Positions 38,441 through 50,420 of a DNA stretch of 64,000 bases are shown piece by piece. The position numbers and the translations under genes were made by a program. The first letter of the stretch is position 1; each line of letters opens with the position of its first letter. Location: the NCBI GenBank assembly GCA_964019425.1, contig OZ025801.1, positions 186,001-250,000 of the forward strand, read 5' to 3'. Under the pieces are notes generated by a model, which was not told where the DNA came from, made no database searches, and saw nothing but the letters and a program-made list of their open reading frames with translations. Source of the DNA: Flectonema sp. DT1601. Lineage: Eukaryota > Euglenozoa > Diplonemea > Diplonemida > Diplonemidae.

Positions 38441-41400
38441 ATGAGAATTTTGATATTTTGCTTGGTAGCTTCCATAGTTCAGAGTCAGCCTACTGCTGAT
38501 TGCGGAACGTTGAAGTGCGGTACCGGATACGTCTGTGAGATGTTGCAGAGCAATAACGGTGCTTACCCAGAATGTGTTGCGAAGATGGCTCCTGCTAATA
38601 ATTGTGCAAGCCTTAATTGCCTTCCTGGAACTGTCTGTGAGTTGATTCAGGGCAGTTCCGGTTCTTTCTATGAATGTGTTGCAAAGATGGCTCCAGTTGT
38701 TGACTGTGCTAACGTGAAATGCCAAGCTGGATATGTTTGCGAAGTAATCCAGAACGCCGCCGGTATTCTCCCAGAATGTGTTCCAGTTGCAACTTCCGAT
38801 TGTTCAACTTTCAAATGCCTTGCAGGAACTGTCTGTCAAATGTTTAAGGGAAGCAACGGTGCTTACCCAGAGTGTGTTTCTCCAGCTAATGATTGTGCAA
38901 GCCTTAATTGCCTTCCTGGAACTGTCTGTGAGTTGATTCAGGGCAGTTCCGGTTCTTTCTATGAATGTGTTGCAAAGATGGCTCCAGTTGTTAACTGTGC
39001 TAACGTGAAATGCCAAGCTGGATATGTTTGCGAAGTAATCCAGAACGCCGCCGGTATTCTCCCAGAATGTGTTCCAGTTGCAACTTCCGATTGTTCAACT
39101 TTCAAATGCCTTGCAGGAACTGTCTGTCAAATGTTTAAGGGAAGCAACGGTGCTTACCCAGAGTGTGTTTCTCCAGCTAATGATTGTGCAAGCCTTAATT
39201 GCCTTCCTGGAACTGTCTGTGAGTTGATTCAGGGCAGTTCCGGTTCTTTCTATGAATGTGTTGCAAAGATGGCTCCAGTTGTTGACTGTGCTAACGTGAA
39301 ATGCCAAGCTGGATATGTTTGCGAGGTAATCAAGAACGCCGCCGGTATTCTCCCAGAATGTGTTCCAGTTCCAACTTCCGACTGTTCAACTTTCAAATGC
39401 CTTGCAGGAACCGTCTGTCAAATGTTTAAGGGAAGCAACGGTGCTTACCCAGAGTGTGTTGCTCCAGCTAATGATTGTGCAAGCCTTAATTGCCTTCCTG
39501 GAACTGTCTGTGAGTTGATGCAGGGCAGTTCCGGTTCTTTCTATGAATGTGTTGCAAAGATGGCTCCAGTTGTTGACTGTGCTAACGTGAAATGCCAAGC
39601 TGGGTATGTTTGTGAAGTAATCCAGAACGCCGCTGGTATTCTCCCAGAATGTGTTCCAGTTCCAACTTCCGACTGTTCAACTTTCAAATGCCTTGCAGGA
39701 ACCGTCTGTCAAATGTTTAAGGGCAGCAACGGTGCTTACCCAGAGTGTGTTTCTCCAGCTAATGATTGTGCAAGCCTTAATTGCCTTCCTGGAACTGTCT
39801 GTGAGTTGATGCAGGGCAGTTCCGGTTCTTTCTATGAATGTGTTGCAAAGATGGCTCCAGTTGTTGACTGTGCTAACGTAAAATGCCAAGCTGGGTATGT
39901 TTGTGAAGTAATCCAGAACGCCGCCGGTATTCTCCCAGAATGTGTTCCAGTTCCTACTTCCGACTGTTCAACTTTCAAATGCCTTGCAGGAACCGTCTGT
40001 CAAATGTTTAAGGGAAGCAACGGTGCTTACCCAGAGTGTGTTTCTCCAGCTAATGATTGTGCAAGCCTTAATTGCCTTCCTGGAACTGTCTGTGAGTTGA
40101 TGCAGGGCAGTTCCGGTTCTTTCTATGAATGTGTTGCAAAGATGGCTCCAGTTGTTAACTGTGACTTGAAATGCCAAGCTGGATATGTTTGTGAAATAAT
40201 CAAGAACTCCGCCGGTATTCTCCCAGAATGTGTTCCAGTTCCAACTTCCGACTGTTCAACTTTCAAGTGCCTTGCAGGAACCGTCTGTCAAATGCTTAAG
40301 GGCAGCAACGGTTCTAATCCAGTGTGTGTTACTCCAGCAAATGATTGTGCAAGCCTTAATTGCCTTCCTGGAACTGTCTGTGAATTGAATATGGGCAGGA
40401 CCGCTATTTATTATGAATGTGTTGCAAAGATGGCTCCAGTTGTTAACTGTGACTTGAAATGCCAAGCTGGATATGTTTGTGAAATAATCAAGAACTCCGC
40501 CGGTATTCTCCCAGAATGTGTTCCAGTTCCAACTTCCGACTGTTCAACTATCAAGTGCCTTGCAGGAACCGTCTGTCAAATGCTTAAGGGCAGCAACGGT
40601 GCTTACCCAGAGTGTGTTGCTCCGGCTAATGATTGTGCAAGCCTTAATTGCCTTCCTGGGACTGTCTGTGAATTGAATCTGGGCGGTACCGATATTTTTT
40701 ATGAATGTGTTGCAAAGATGGCTCCAGTTGTTAACTGTGACTTGAAATGCCAAGCTGGATATGTTTGTGAAATAATCAAGAACGCCGCCGGTATTCTCCC
40801 AGAATGTGTTCCAGTTCCAACTTCCGACTGTTCAACTTTCAAATGCCTTGCAGGAACTGTCTGTCAAATGTTTAAGGGAAGCAACGGTGCTTACCCAGAG
40901 TGTGTTTCTCCAGCTAATGATTGTGCAAGCCTTAATTGCCTTCCTGGAACTGTCTGTGAGTTGATTCAGGGCAGTTCCGGTTCTTTCTATGAATGTGTTG
41001 CAAAGATGGCTCCAGTTGTTGACTGTGCTAACGTGAAATGCCAAGCTGGATTTGTTTGCGAAGTAATCCAGAACGCCGCCGGTATTCTCCCAGAATGTGT
41101 TCCAGTTCCTACTTCCGACTGTTCAACTTTCAAATGCCTTGCAGGAACCGTCTGTCAAATGTTTAAGGGAAGCAACGGTGCTTACCCAGAGTGTGTTGCT
41201 CCAGCTAATGATTGTGCAAGCCTTAATTGCCTTCCTGGGACTGTCTGTGAATTGAATCTGGGCGGTACCGATATTTTTTATGAATGTGTTGCAAAGAATG
41301 CTCCAGTTGTTAACTGTGACTTGAAATGCCAAGCTGGATATGTTTGTGAAATAATCAAGAACGCCGCCGGTATTCTCCCAGAATGTGTTCCAGTTCCTAC

Positions 41401-44400
41401 TTCCGACTGTTCAACTATCAAGTGCCTTGCAGGAGCCGTCTGTCAAATGCTTAAGGGCAGCAACGGTTCTAATCCAGTGTGTGTTACTCCAGCAAATGAT
41501 TGTGCAAGCCTTAATTGCCTTCCTGGAACTGTCTGTGAATTGAATCTGGGCAGGACCGCTATTTATTATGAATGTGTTGCAAAGATGGCTCCAGTTGTTA
41601 ACTGTGACTTGAAATGCCAAGCTGGATATGTTTGTGAAATAATCAAGAACTCCGCCGGTATACTCCCAGAATGTGTTCCAGTTCCAACTTCCGACTGTTC
41701 AACTATCAAGTGCCTTGCAGGAACCGTCTGTCAAATGTTTAAGAATAGCTACGGTGCTTACCCAGAGTGTGTTGCTCCAGCAAATGATTGTGCAAGCCTT
41801 AATTGCCTTCCTGGGACTGTCTGTGAATTGAATCTGGGCGGTACCGATATTTTTTATGAATGTGTTGCAAAGAATGCTCCAGTTGTTAACTGTGACTTGA
41901 AATGCCAAGCTGGATATGTTTGTGAAATAATCAAGAACGCCGCCGGTATTCTCCCAGAATGTGTTCCAGTTCCAACTTCCGACTGTTCAACTATCAAGTG
42001 CCTTGCAGGAGCCGTCTGTCAAATGCTTAAGGGAAGCAACGGTTCTAATCCAGTGTGTGTTACTCCAGCAAATGATTGTGCAAGCCTTAATTGCCTTCCT
42101 GGAACTGTCTGTGAATTGAATCTGGGCGGTACCGATATTTTTTATGAATGTGTTGCAAAGATGGCTCCAGTTGTTAACTGTGACTTAAAATGCCAAGCTG
42201 GATATGTTTGTGAAATAATCAAGAACTCCGCCGGTATTCTCCCAGAATGTGTTCCAGTTCCAACTTCCGACTGTTCAACATTCAAGTGCCTTGCAGGAAC
42301 CGTCTGTCAAATGTTTAAGGGAAGCAACGGTGCTTACCCAGAGTGTGTTTCTCCAGCTAATGATTGTGCAAGCCTTAATTGCCTTCCTGGAACTGTCTGT
42401 GAGTTGATGCAGGGCAGTTCCGGTTCTTTCTATGAATGTGTTGCAAAGATGGCTCCAGTTGTTGACTGTGCTAACGTGAAATGCCAAGCTGGGTATGTTT
42501 GTGAAGTAATCCAGAACGCCGCCGGTATTCTCCCAGAATGTGTTCCAGTTCCTACTTCCGACTGTTCAACTTTCAAATGCCTTGCAGGAACTGTCTGTCA
42601 AATGTTTAAGGGCAGCAACGGTGCTTACCCAGAGTGTGTTTCACCAGCTAATGATTGTGCAAGCCTTAATTGCCTTCCTGGGACTGTCTGTGAGTTGATT
42701 CAGGGCAGTTCCGGTTCTTTCTATGAGTGTTTTCCTGATGTTCGTAATCAAAACTGTGATAAGGATGATGACTGTGAAGCTGATGAATTCTGTCGTACGA
42801 AATCTCTCAGTTCAGGGAAGTGTGGTACTGAAATGGTTTGTGTGAAGAGATCAAAAGAAGGAGAGTCTTGTGGAGGATTCACACCATCATGTGAATATGA
42901 TATTTGTTTATCATCATTGAAATGTATTGCGAAGGAAGACAATATTAACCTCCCTGGAAGTTGTATGAAATCTGAACTCTCGGAAGGTGACATTTGTCGT
43001 GTTGACAGCAAGATGATCATTTCAATGGATCGTAGTTCTGATTGCCCTGCAGGAACGAAGTGTACGAGAGATGTGAATTCGAAAGAATGGCTCTGTGTAA
43101 AGAGTAACGCAATCAGATGCAACCCGTCTTCATGTAAAGAAGGTGAGTATTGTTATGTTGAAGGAGTTAATGTAAAATGTATAGCGCCTGGAATTGATAA
43201 GAAGTGTGACCTGAAGACAAACGATGTAGTTTTGTGCGGAAGTGGTAGAACATGCAAGAAGGGGTTTTCTTGCAGTGGATGTCAGCAGACTTGCAAGTGC
43301 GATGTGAACGGGAAGAAGGCATGCAGCAGGGATTGCAGACCATCGTGCGAGAGAATTGAAGAGAAGTCGGAGTGTCTTGCGGAGTCGGTGTCGAAATGGA
43401 ACTCGTTGGGATGCAAGACTTTCAGTTGCTACAATTCTGTGAAATCACCTTCTCTGGAAGAGATGAGGTATTGCTGTGAGAAGACTGGTAGGTACTGCAA
43501 GGAAGACGAGAAAGATCAGTTTGACTGCAGATCAGACCCAAAGGGATGGAGATTTGCTCAGAGAAAGTGGTGCTGTGAAGAAAAACAAGTGGGATGTCCA
43601 ATAGCAATGTATGACTGCAGTGTTGATGATGCGTCGATGGAGATTGTGAAGAACGCTGAGGGATTGTTGCAGACTTCGGTTGTGGACGTGACGATGTGGG
43701 AGGAGAAGAAGGCTGCGTACTGCTGTGAGAAGTTCCAAGTCGGATGCGTTGTTGACGAGGATGCGTTCGATTGCGAGTGGAGTGAGAAGACTGTTGCTGC
43801 TTGGAGTGAAGAACAATCGGATTGGTGCTGTTCTGTGAAGGGAGTTCGTTGTCCGGATGCTGCGGCAGCGGATGTGAAGGTGAACGAGAAGTGCCAAGTA
43901 ATGCGTGCAGAACGTGCATCGTGGGATGAGCTGACGAGAATGGATTGTTGTCTCAGCGATGGTGTCGGTTGTGCGACGGAGAAGTTCAACTGCTTCAGCG
44001 ATTCGAAGGCAATGTCCGATTGGGGAAGTGATCAGGTTGACTGGTGTTGTAACGAAGAGAACATCGCGTGTTCAGTTGACTGCCGAGCTGATGCGGACCT
44101 TCTCAGCGAGGAAGACAAGGAGGGTTGCTGCAAGTCCAAGGGCCTTCACTGCAAGTCGAGTGGGACCTCGGGTGGGGATGATGAAGTAGTAGGCAGCCAG
44201 GGGAAGACAAACAACAAAAGGAAATCCTTCCGTCTGTCATTCAAGGGATCGTATTCAAAGATTATGGAAAACCCGAAGAGGTTTCTAAGAAAGTTAAGAA
44301 GAACCATCCTGCGAGTTACAAAAGAATTGGAGTCATCGAATGTGATGATCAAGTACGTTGGGAGTCTGATGAAAGACAACATTGTTCCTGCTAAGGATGT

Positions 44401-44959
44401 GAGAGAGAAGTGGGGTACTTCTATTCCTTCATCGTGGAACACTGAATTGTTTGAAAAGGAATTGAGTAAAAACAGGGAAGTGAAGACTCTCGGACACGGT
44501 GTCAGCTCAACAAAGGAACAGCAGTCTGTTGGAGATTCCGGGATGTTCGTTGATTTCGAAGTCACTGACGAGAGTGCTGCTGTATTGAATACCGCGGTAA
44601 CTGAGTCAGGTAAAGGCACAGGTCTACTTAGAGACAATGGTGACGGGAGCACTTTGATAATGGAACCTGTTGGAAACGGAATGGAATCTCTCGATTCTCC
44701 GAAAACATCAACAGAAGACAGTGTCGTAAAGGAAGACATCGACGACAGCAGTAGTAGTAGCAGCAACAACAATAACATTATATACATTATTGTTGGTGTT
44801 GTTGCTTCCTTGTGCTTGGGAGGTGCTCTGGTTGCCTTCACTGTCTACCGAAGGCAACAAAACAACAAAACCGAGAGCGACAGTTTCCTCACTTCTATGC
44901 AGGAGCTGGAGGCCAGCAATACCAATGACAGAATCACTTCCACTGTTACCAGGGTGTGA
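38441..44959 (+). CDS. A2: Cys-rich repeat type I membrane protein
   Basis: 2172 residues in one exon, with the same plan as A1: signal peptide (MRILIFCLVASIVQSQ), Cys-module array (residues 19 to about 1431, with 15 CASLN modules), Cys-rich stalk from about 1437, membrane span at about 2113-2135 and a tail ending T-R-V. The stalk, span and tail differ from A1 by only about eight residues (for example GGFTPSC for GGFKPSC, EYCYVEGVN for EYCSVEGGN, CERIEE for CEGIEE). The repeat arrays differ in number and order of unit types. Copies therefore diverge mainly by repeat turnover. Confidence 0.88.
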   Translation: MRILIFCLVASIVQSQPTADCGTLKCGTGYVCEMLQSNNGAYPECVAKMAPANNCASLNCLPGTVCELIQGSSGSFYECVAKMAPVVDCANVKCQAGYVCEVIQNAAGILPECVPVATSDCSTFKCLAGTVCQMFKGSNGAYPECVSPANDCASLNCLPGTVCELIQGSSGSFYECVAKMAPVVNCANVKCQAGYVCEVIQNAAGILPECVPVATSDCSTFKCLAGTVCQMFKGSNGAYPECVSPANDCASLNCLPGTVCELIQGSSGSFYECVAKMAPVVDCANVKCQAGYVCEVIKNAAGILPECVPVPTSDCSTFKCLAGTVCQMFKGSNGAYPECVAPANDCASLNCLPGTVCELMQGSSGSFYECVAKMAPVVDCANVKCQAGYVCEVIQNAAGILPECVPVPTSDCSTFKCLAGTVCQMFKGSNGAYPECVSPANDCASLNCLPGTVCELMQGSSGSFYECVAKMAPVVDCANVKCQAGYVCEVIQNAAGILPECVPVPTSDCSTFKCLAGTVCQMFKGSNGAYPECVSPANDCASLNCLPGTVCELMQGSSGSFYECVAKMAPVVNCDLKCQAGYVCEIIKNSAGILPECVPVPTSDCSTFKCLAGTVCQMLKGSNGSNPVCVTPANDCASLNCLPGTVCELNMGRTAIYYECVAKMAPVVNCDLKCQAGYVCEIIKNSAGILPECVPVPTSDCSTIKCLAGTVCQMLKGSNGAYPECVAPANDCASLNCLPGTVCELNLGGTDIFYECVAKMAPVVNCDLKCQAGYVCEIIKNAAGILPECVPVPTSDCSTFKCLAGTVCQMFKGSNGAYPECVSPANDCASLNCLPGTVCELIQGSSGSFYECVAKMAPVVDCANVKCQAGFVCEVIQNAAGILPECVPVPTSDCSTFKCLAGTVCQMFKGSNGAYPECVAPANDCASLNCLPGTVCELNLGGTDIFYECVAKNAPVVNCDLKCQAGYVCEIIKNAAGILPECVPVPTSDCSTIKCLAGAVCQMLKGSNGSNPVCVTPANDCASLNCLPGTVCELNLGRTAIYYECVAKMAPVVNCDLKCQAGYVCEIIKNSAGILPECVPVPTSDCSTIKCLAGTVCQMFKNSYGAYPECVAPANDCASLNCLPGTVCELNLGGTDIFYECVAKNAPVVNCDLKCQAGYVCEIIKNAAGILPECVPVPTSDCSTIKCLAGAVCQMLKGSNGSNPVCVTPANDCASLNCLPGTVCELNLGGTDIFYECVAKMAPVVNCDLKCQAGYVCEIIKNSAGILPECVPVPTSDCSTFKCLAGTVCQMFKGSNGAYPECVSPANDCASLNCLPGTVCELMQGSSGSFYECVAKMAPVVDCANVKCQAGYVCEVIQNAAGILPECVPVPTSDCSTFKCLAGTVCQMFKGSNGAYPECVSPANDCASLNCLPGTVCELIQGSSGSFYECFPDVRNQNCDKDDDCEADEFCRTKSLSSGKCGTEMVCVKRSKEGESCGGFTPSCEYDICLSSLKCIAKEDNINLPGSCMKSELSEGDICRVDSKMIISMDRSSDCPAGTKCTRDVNSKEWLCVKSNAIRCNPSSCKEGEYCYVEGVNVKCIAPGIDKKCDLKTNDVVLCGSGRTCKKGFSCSGCQQTCKCDVNGKKACSRDCRPSCERIEEKSECLAESVSKWNSLGCKTFSCYNSVKSPSLEEMRYCCEKTGRYCKEDEKDQFDCRSDPKGWRFAQRKWCCEEKQVGCPIAMYDCSVDDASMEIVKNAEGLLQTSVVDVTMWEEKKAAYCCEKFQVGCVVDEDAFDCEWSEKTVAAWSEEQSDWCCSVKGVRCPDAAAADVKVNEKCQVMRAERASWDELTRMDCCLSDGVGCATEKFNCFSDSKAMSDWGSDQVDWCCNEENIACSVDCRADADLLSEEDKEGCCKSKGLHCKSSGTSGGDDEVVGSQGKTNNKRKSFRLSFKGSYSKIMENPKRFLRKLRRTILRVTKELESSNVMIKYVGSLMKDNIVPAKDVREKWGTSIPSSWNTELFEKELSKNREVKTLGHGVSSTKEQQSVGDSGMFVDFEVTDESAAVLNTAVTESGKGTGLLRDNGDGSTLIMEPVGNGMESLDSPKTSTEDSVVKEDIDDSSSSSSNNNNIIYIIVGVVASLCLGGALVAFTVYRRQQNNKTESDSFLTSMQELEASNTNDRITSTVTRV
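38498..42732 (+). repeat. 291/288 bp higher-order coding repeat in A2
   Basis: Fifteen units. The first five complete units are all of the 291 bp type and most later ones are of the 288 bp type (CDLKC), so the two types are clustered. Some units carry variant modules such as MFKNSYGAY and NLGGTDIFY. Confidence 0.95.
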
Positions 44960-45057
44960 ACAAAACGTTGGTTTGTTGACTTCTGCTTCTTAGTTTCTTT
45001 TTTCAATAAATAAAAGTGGCTTAACTGCTTTTGGTTTTTTTTTATTATACACTGAAA

Positions 45058-45200
45058 GCAAACAAAAACAACAAAACTGAGAGCGATAGTTTCTTCTCTT
45101 CTATTCAGGAGCTGGAGGTCATCTATTCCAATGACACAATCACTTCCACTGTTACTGGTGTGTGAACAAAATGTTGGTTTGGTTGACTTCTGCTTCGTAA
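45058..45200 (+). repeat. Decayed duplicate of the A2 tail-coding end
   Basis: Same arrangement as after A1, with an intact frame through TESDSFFSSIQELEVIYSND and a stop. It precedes a 17 nt poly(A) run at 45213. Confidence 0.78.
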
Positions 45201-45385
45201 TATTTTCTTTACAAAAAAAAAAAAAAAAAGTCACCTTCTTGCTTTCGGTTTCCTCCTCCCCCATAAGTGTAAGATACACTCTATTCATAACCCGTTTGAT
45301 TGTGGGTATGTGATGGATGACTTATCCCTCTCACTTCTAATCTTGTATTGAAAAGATAGATTGATGTTATACATATCAATAGTCT

Positions 45386-45790
45386 TTGAAAACAATAACC
45401 TTCAAGTTCACGTACAGTTTCAATCATCCAAGTTTTCCCTTTCACGCTGAAAGTATTTCAACGTTGAGTCAGAGAAAAACTGTTGTCCTGTTAACGTTGT
45501 CCACGTCCTTTTTCATATTTCTTTTATTATTGTGTTTTCTAGTGTGGTCTCAGTCTCATGTGCTGCAGGCCACCGCCAACGAAACTGAATTGCTGGTTTT
45601 CCGCAAGGGTGTTTGGAGAACGTTTAAGTGTCCTGCTTGGGGTGTCCTCTCACCCCCTGTTGGACATGTCTCCGTTGTCAATCACTTTAGTGAATCACTT
45701 GAATTGAAACTCAATCGAACTATTATATTTTTTTCACACTGCCGACAGGCTTTGTATTTATTCCCCCTTCCTTTACTGTCGAATATTTAA
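45386..45790 (+). pseudogene. C3: claudin-like ORF fragment, full-length copy
   Basis: Encodes the same 134 residues as C1, with no amino-acid change that I can see. It sits at the same distance after A2 as C1 does after A1. Confidence 0.35.
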
Positions 45791-46424
45791 TAATTCATTG
45801 TTTTATTTATTCGCAACATAGTAGCTTTTAGCATTATTCCTTTCTCTCTCTTTATTTAAAATATTTACGAATTGTGATCAACTCTCAATTACTTGTTATT
45901 ATCGGGTGTGTGTTATCTTTGGTTTCGATTCTATATTTCATCTCTCAGGTACATAATAATGAATTCGACTACTTCATCAACAAGCAAGTAGATGACGTTT
46001 GTGTGATGTCATCTTACTGATTTGAGAGGGGAAAATGTCACAGCTTCATAGTTCATTTTTGAATTTCGAAACAGGGTAGCCTTAGTGCCGCATAGATTTT
46101 TATTTTATGTCAGAATTTTGAAACAGGTGAAAGAAATTACAGACTTGAGAGTTCAGCAACACTTCAGATAATTTGATATCCCTGCGTAGATACTTAGAGA
46201 TAATCCTCCTGGGGAATCCCAATAATGGAACCAAACAATCACATGGACGATCATCCATTTGTGAAATTGATGTACACAGTCAGCTTGGATAAAGAAATCT
46301 GACAAATTGTTTTATTATAGTTTTTCATATCCTCAAGAGATTAGTACAGTTCTTCATTCGTCTCCGAGTTTATCATAAACATCATCAAACTATCACTTCA
46401 AACAGTTTACTTATATTTAAAGAA
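45791..46424 (+). promoter_or_regulatory. Conserved upstream block of B2
   Basis: Inverted repeat at 45991-46013, 412 bp before the ATG. Compared with B1 it lacks about 10 bp (TTTCATTTGT region) next to the start; B3 shares this deletion, so B2 and B3 flanks are closest to each other. Confidence 0.45.
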
Positions 46425-49400
46425 ATGAGAATTTTGATATTCTGCTTGGTAGCTTCCATAGTTCAGAGTCAGCCAACTGCTGATTGCGGAACATTGAAGT
46501 GCGGTACCGGATACGTCTGTGAGATGTTGCAGAGCAGTAACGGTGCTTACCCAGAATGTGTTGCAATGATGGCTCCAGCTAATGATTGTGCAAGCCTTAA
46601 TTGCCTTCCTGGAACTGTCTGTGAGTTGATTCAGGGCAGTTCCGGTTCTTTCTATGAATGTGTTGCAAAGATGGCTCCAGTTGTTGACTGTGCTAACGTG
46701 AAATGCCAAGCTGGATATGTTTGCGAAGTAATCCAGAACGCCGCCGGTATTCTCCCAGAATGTGTTCCAGTTCCTACTTCCGACTGTTCAACTTTCAAGT
46801 GCCTTGCAGAAACATTCTATCAAATGTTTCAGGGCAGCAACGGTGCTTTCCCAGATGCAGACAGTAAACCAGTACAAAAGGCATCTGCTATGCTAGTTAC
46901 GAAGGCAAAATCGAAGACCAAGGAGGAGTTGACAAACGAAGAGAAGTTCTTAGCAGAGAAAGGACTGGCCAACAAATGTAGAATTGCCTATGACGAGGCT
47001 GATGACGAAGCAAAAGCAGGAATGAAGCGTAGCATTGAAAAGATCCTGCAAGGGGATACCGTTCATGGTACTGGGAAACCTGAGGATGCAAATGTTGAAT
47101 TTATCACCCTCCAGAATGAGTTCGAGAACTTCTGCAAGCAATTCCCACATTGGGCTGAATCCGAACAATCATTTGTGGTGTGGAGAGACCACGCTGAGAT
47201 GCAGGCAATTGAAGACAAAACAGCTATTCAGGTTGTCCGCGTTCAAAACAGTGGCTTGAGCTACATGCACGCCCCAGCGGTCCTGCAGCATTATGTCATC
47301 ACAAAGAACTCTGGTGGTACCCACCGTGAAATGCTCAACATCGCTAAGTTCATCAAGGAATATTTCACCCCAGATGAACTGTATGACCACATTGTAAGGA
47401 ACAAGGGTGGCAACTCAGTAGCATTTCTTCAGCACATCATGGGGTTGAAGGATAAAGATATTGAATCTTATACTATTCCAGGTGTTGAAAAGATGTCATT
47501 CCAATCTACAGCCCAGGATGTCTTCGATTCTGTTCAAGAACATGGTGTTGGTCTCGTTTCCAGTTTCAAAGTTGATGCGAACTTTCATAAAGAGGGTGTC
47601 TCCTTCATTGATACTTCATATGACTCTGATTCATGTAAGGTTTGTGTATTTTTCATTATTGCTTCGCTGTCAAGAATCAGTGGATGACACAACCAAAAGA
47701 GGGGCATATTAAATAAAACAACGACAGGGAAGACATGCCATGGTAATCATCGGCACACACAAGAAAGAAGACGGAAAGTTTACATTCCTCCTGCAGAATT
47801 GGTGGAGGAAGAGACAGCTTATCGAAGTATCAGCTGAGTATCTCTCTCAGATTGGTGCGACTATTGTTTTTGTAAAGAAAGAAGTGAAAGAAATCCCAGA
47901 GGATTTCCCGAAGGACAGTGCCTCCTACATGGAGACTGAGGATCTGGGTGAGCAGCTGCTCCCTGAAAGTAAATAAATTCACTTTTAATCCTTCCTGTTT
48001 GCCCCGCAAACCCGCAAACCCTCACTAGAGATACCCGTCCAGGCTCGCTTCGCTCGCGCAAAGTTAATTTTTTTTGTTTTTCTGAATTAAGTTTGTTTTT
48101 CCTTTGCCTAAGCATGCAAAAATGAAAACGATGGCTAGGTAATACTGGTATGTGGCTTATTTCAAGCTGCCGATTTTTATCTTTCTGAACAACCTTATTT
48201 TACAACCAAGTCAGTTTTTATTCCCTGTCAGGCTTTTTGGCCTTTAATCTTTTGGGGCATCCTTTCTGTTGTTCTTTCTCTCTGTTAATTTTAATTTTCT
48301 CTGTTTCATTCAGGTTTTTCTTAGCAAACGCAAAGTGAACTTAAAAACAAATAATCTTCTGCCAAAGCATTTTTGCAGCAGACATTAAATTTTATATCTA
48401 AAAATCCCCATTACTGATAATAATTTAAAAAGGCCCACAGTTGTCCCCAATTTCCTTGGAACCTAAAAAATCCCCAATACTGGTAATAATGTAAAAACTA
48501 GAGATACCCACCCAGCCTCGCTTCGCTCGCGCAAAGTCATTTTTGTTTTTATTTTTCTGAATGTATTAATATGCAAGCACGAAAACAACGGATAGGTTAT
48601 AATTTAAAAAATCCCACGGTAGCCCCCAATTTCCTTGGAACCCAAAAAATCCCCATTACTGGTAATAATGTAAAAAAGCCCACGGTAGCCCCCATTTTCC
48701 TTGGAACCCAAAAAATCCCCAATACTGATAATAATGTAAAATAACCCCCAACAAACCCGACAATCTTTCATTAAGCTCCAAACATGAAAAAAGCCAAGTC
48801 CCAGAAGCACTGTTCTGATAGCTAACTTCAGTAGTACCAGCTTATTGCATTTACAGTTGTCATTTCCCCTCCTGGTAATCTCTGTGGAGCTTCTTCCCCT
48901 TTTGCTTCTTTTTTCTTTTCTTCCATGATTGTCTTTTATAGGAAGAATTTACATTAATTTCTTAATGTCTGAATGTGACTGCACATTCAGTCACAGTTTA
49001 TTAACAGTTCAACTTAGGAGTTTAGTGCAGCAGTCATTAAGATGATGAATGTAAAAAATAAATCCCCGCCTTCTTCCCCTCTATCTAAACCCAAACACAC
49101 ATTTAAGATCCAGTTGTGATAGTGAAGAGAAAAAACGAGTTCTCCCCTTCGTTTTCTTTCTTTTGTAGCCCCCCTTTCCACTACAATAATTCCCTCCTGA
49201 AGGTTTGCCACAGTTGATTGCGATGCAATTGTTTCTTTGTTTATTTACCCTTTTCCCCCAGCTTGAATTAGGTAATATCATTTGAAAGTTGCTGTGATGG
49301 TGTTGTTATGAATGCAACTGTCGCTATGCTGTAAATTCACATCGGTAGATGCATTGATATGAGAGCTGATGAGTTGCAACTGCATATGGTGAATGTTGTG

Positions 49401-50286
49401 TGTGAATGTGAACTGTGAAGGTTGAAAATATTAGTACATGCTATGTGTTCAAATGAAATGTTGCATCAGAGAGTTGCAGTTCATGTAATGTTTGAAGGTT
49501 GCATCTGATTGTGGTACTTCAAGGTTGCAGTTTTAGATACCATCTGTAGGTGCTAATTAACACCTACCCCTCGATATGCCTGCAGAACATCTTCAGCTGC
49601 ATATTCGCATGGTAGGGGTATTGGTATGTATATCTGCAAGCTGTTGGCTGTAGGACTGCAAATCTAGGTGAATATGAAACTGGGTTAGACATGTCCCTTC
49701 CCTACTACTTAACCTAGACATTGTTGTCATTTTAGGATTGGTGCTTCGCAGATCTGGGCATGATCTATTATTACCAGTATTTGGAATTTTTTGGGTTCCA
49801 AGGAAAAAACTTTCTTTTTTTGGATGTGCAAACCCGCACTTTTCGATACCCGCTGACGGCTGTTTTTTGTTTGAAGACCCAAAAGAAAGGTCAAAAAGCC
49901 TAATGCAGGGAATAAAAACAGAGGTAACTAATACAAAGTTGTTCAGAAAAATAAAAATGGCTAACTTGAAATAACCCACATATCCACTACAATAACCTAG
50001 CCATGAATTCAAAAAAACAAAAACAAAACAAAACAAAGCGAGCGAAGCGAGCCTGGACGGGTATCTCTAGTGCGGGTTTGCGGGTTTGCGAGTTTGCGGG
50101 AAAAAAATTACATAACTAAACTGAGTGGAATACAATTACCTGCTTATAGCATTATAATAACAGGTTACGTCATTTGTAGTTTATAGTTTACTTTTGATTT
50201 TATAACTTCACACAGGTACTATGAACAATGAGAGATTCAGTGGGATCGCTCAGGGTCTAGTAGAGACTGCCAATGTTGTGCGTTGA
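46425..50286 (+). CDS. B2: secreted Cys-module protein with papain-fold domain (Cys to Ser)
   Basis: Exons 46425-47639, 47728-47968 and 50216-50286, the same structure as B1. The catalytic-like Ser, His and Asn sit at residues 279, 408 and 429 (GLSYMHAP, GRHAMVIIG, LLQNWW). One Cys of the last Cys module is lost (TFYQMFQGSNG where B1 has TFCQMFKGSNG), so that module is probably misfolded. The linker reads MLVTKAKSK instead of MPARKAKSK. The exon 3 frame is intact, with one change (GIAQ for GITQ). Its last intron holds the element D2. Confidence 0.75.
48004..50100. mobile_element. D2: 2.1 kb terminal-inverted-repeat element in the B2 intron
   Basis: Same ends as D1: left 48004-48060, right 50038-50100. 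It lies at the same place in the intron, so it was copied with the gene. It differs inside by small deletions and by the loss of part of the CCCCAATTTCC repeats near the left end. There is no transposase frame. Confidence 0.73.
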
Positions 50287-50420
50287 TAGGCAAGGTGATC
50301 AACCTTGACATTCTTTCTTCTCTCTCCTGTTGTAACAAACACAAAATACACACACAGCTTACAGGTACTCACATCTGCTGGAGCGATATCGATGCTTCCG
50401 TTGTCTTCCCTGGCTATTTC

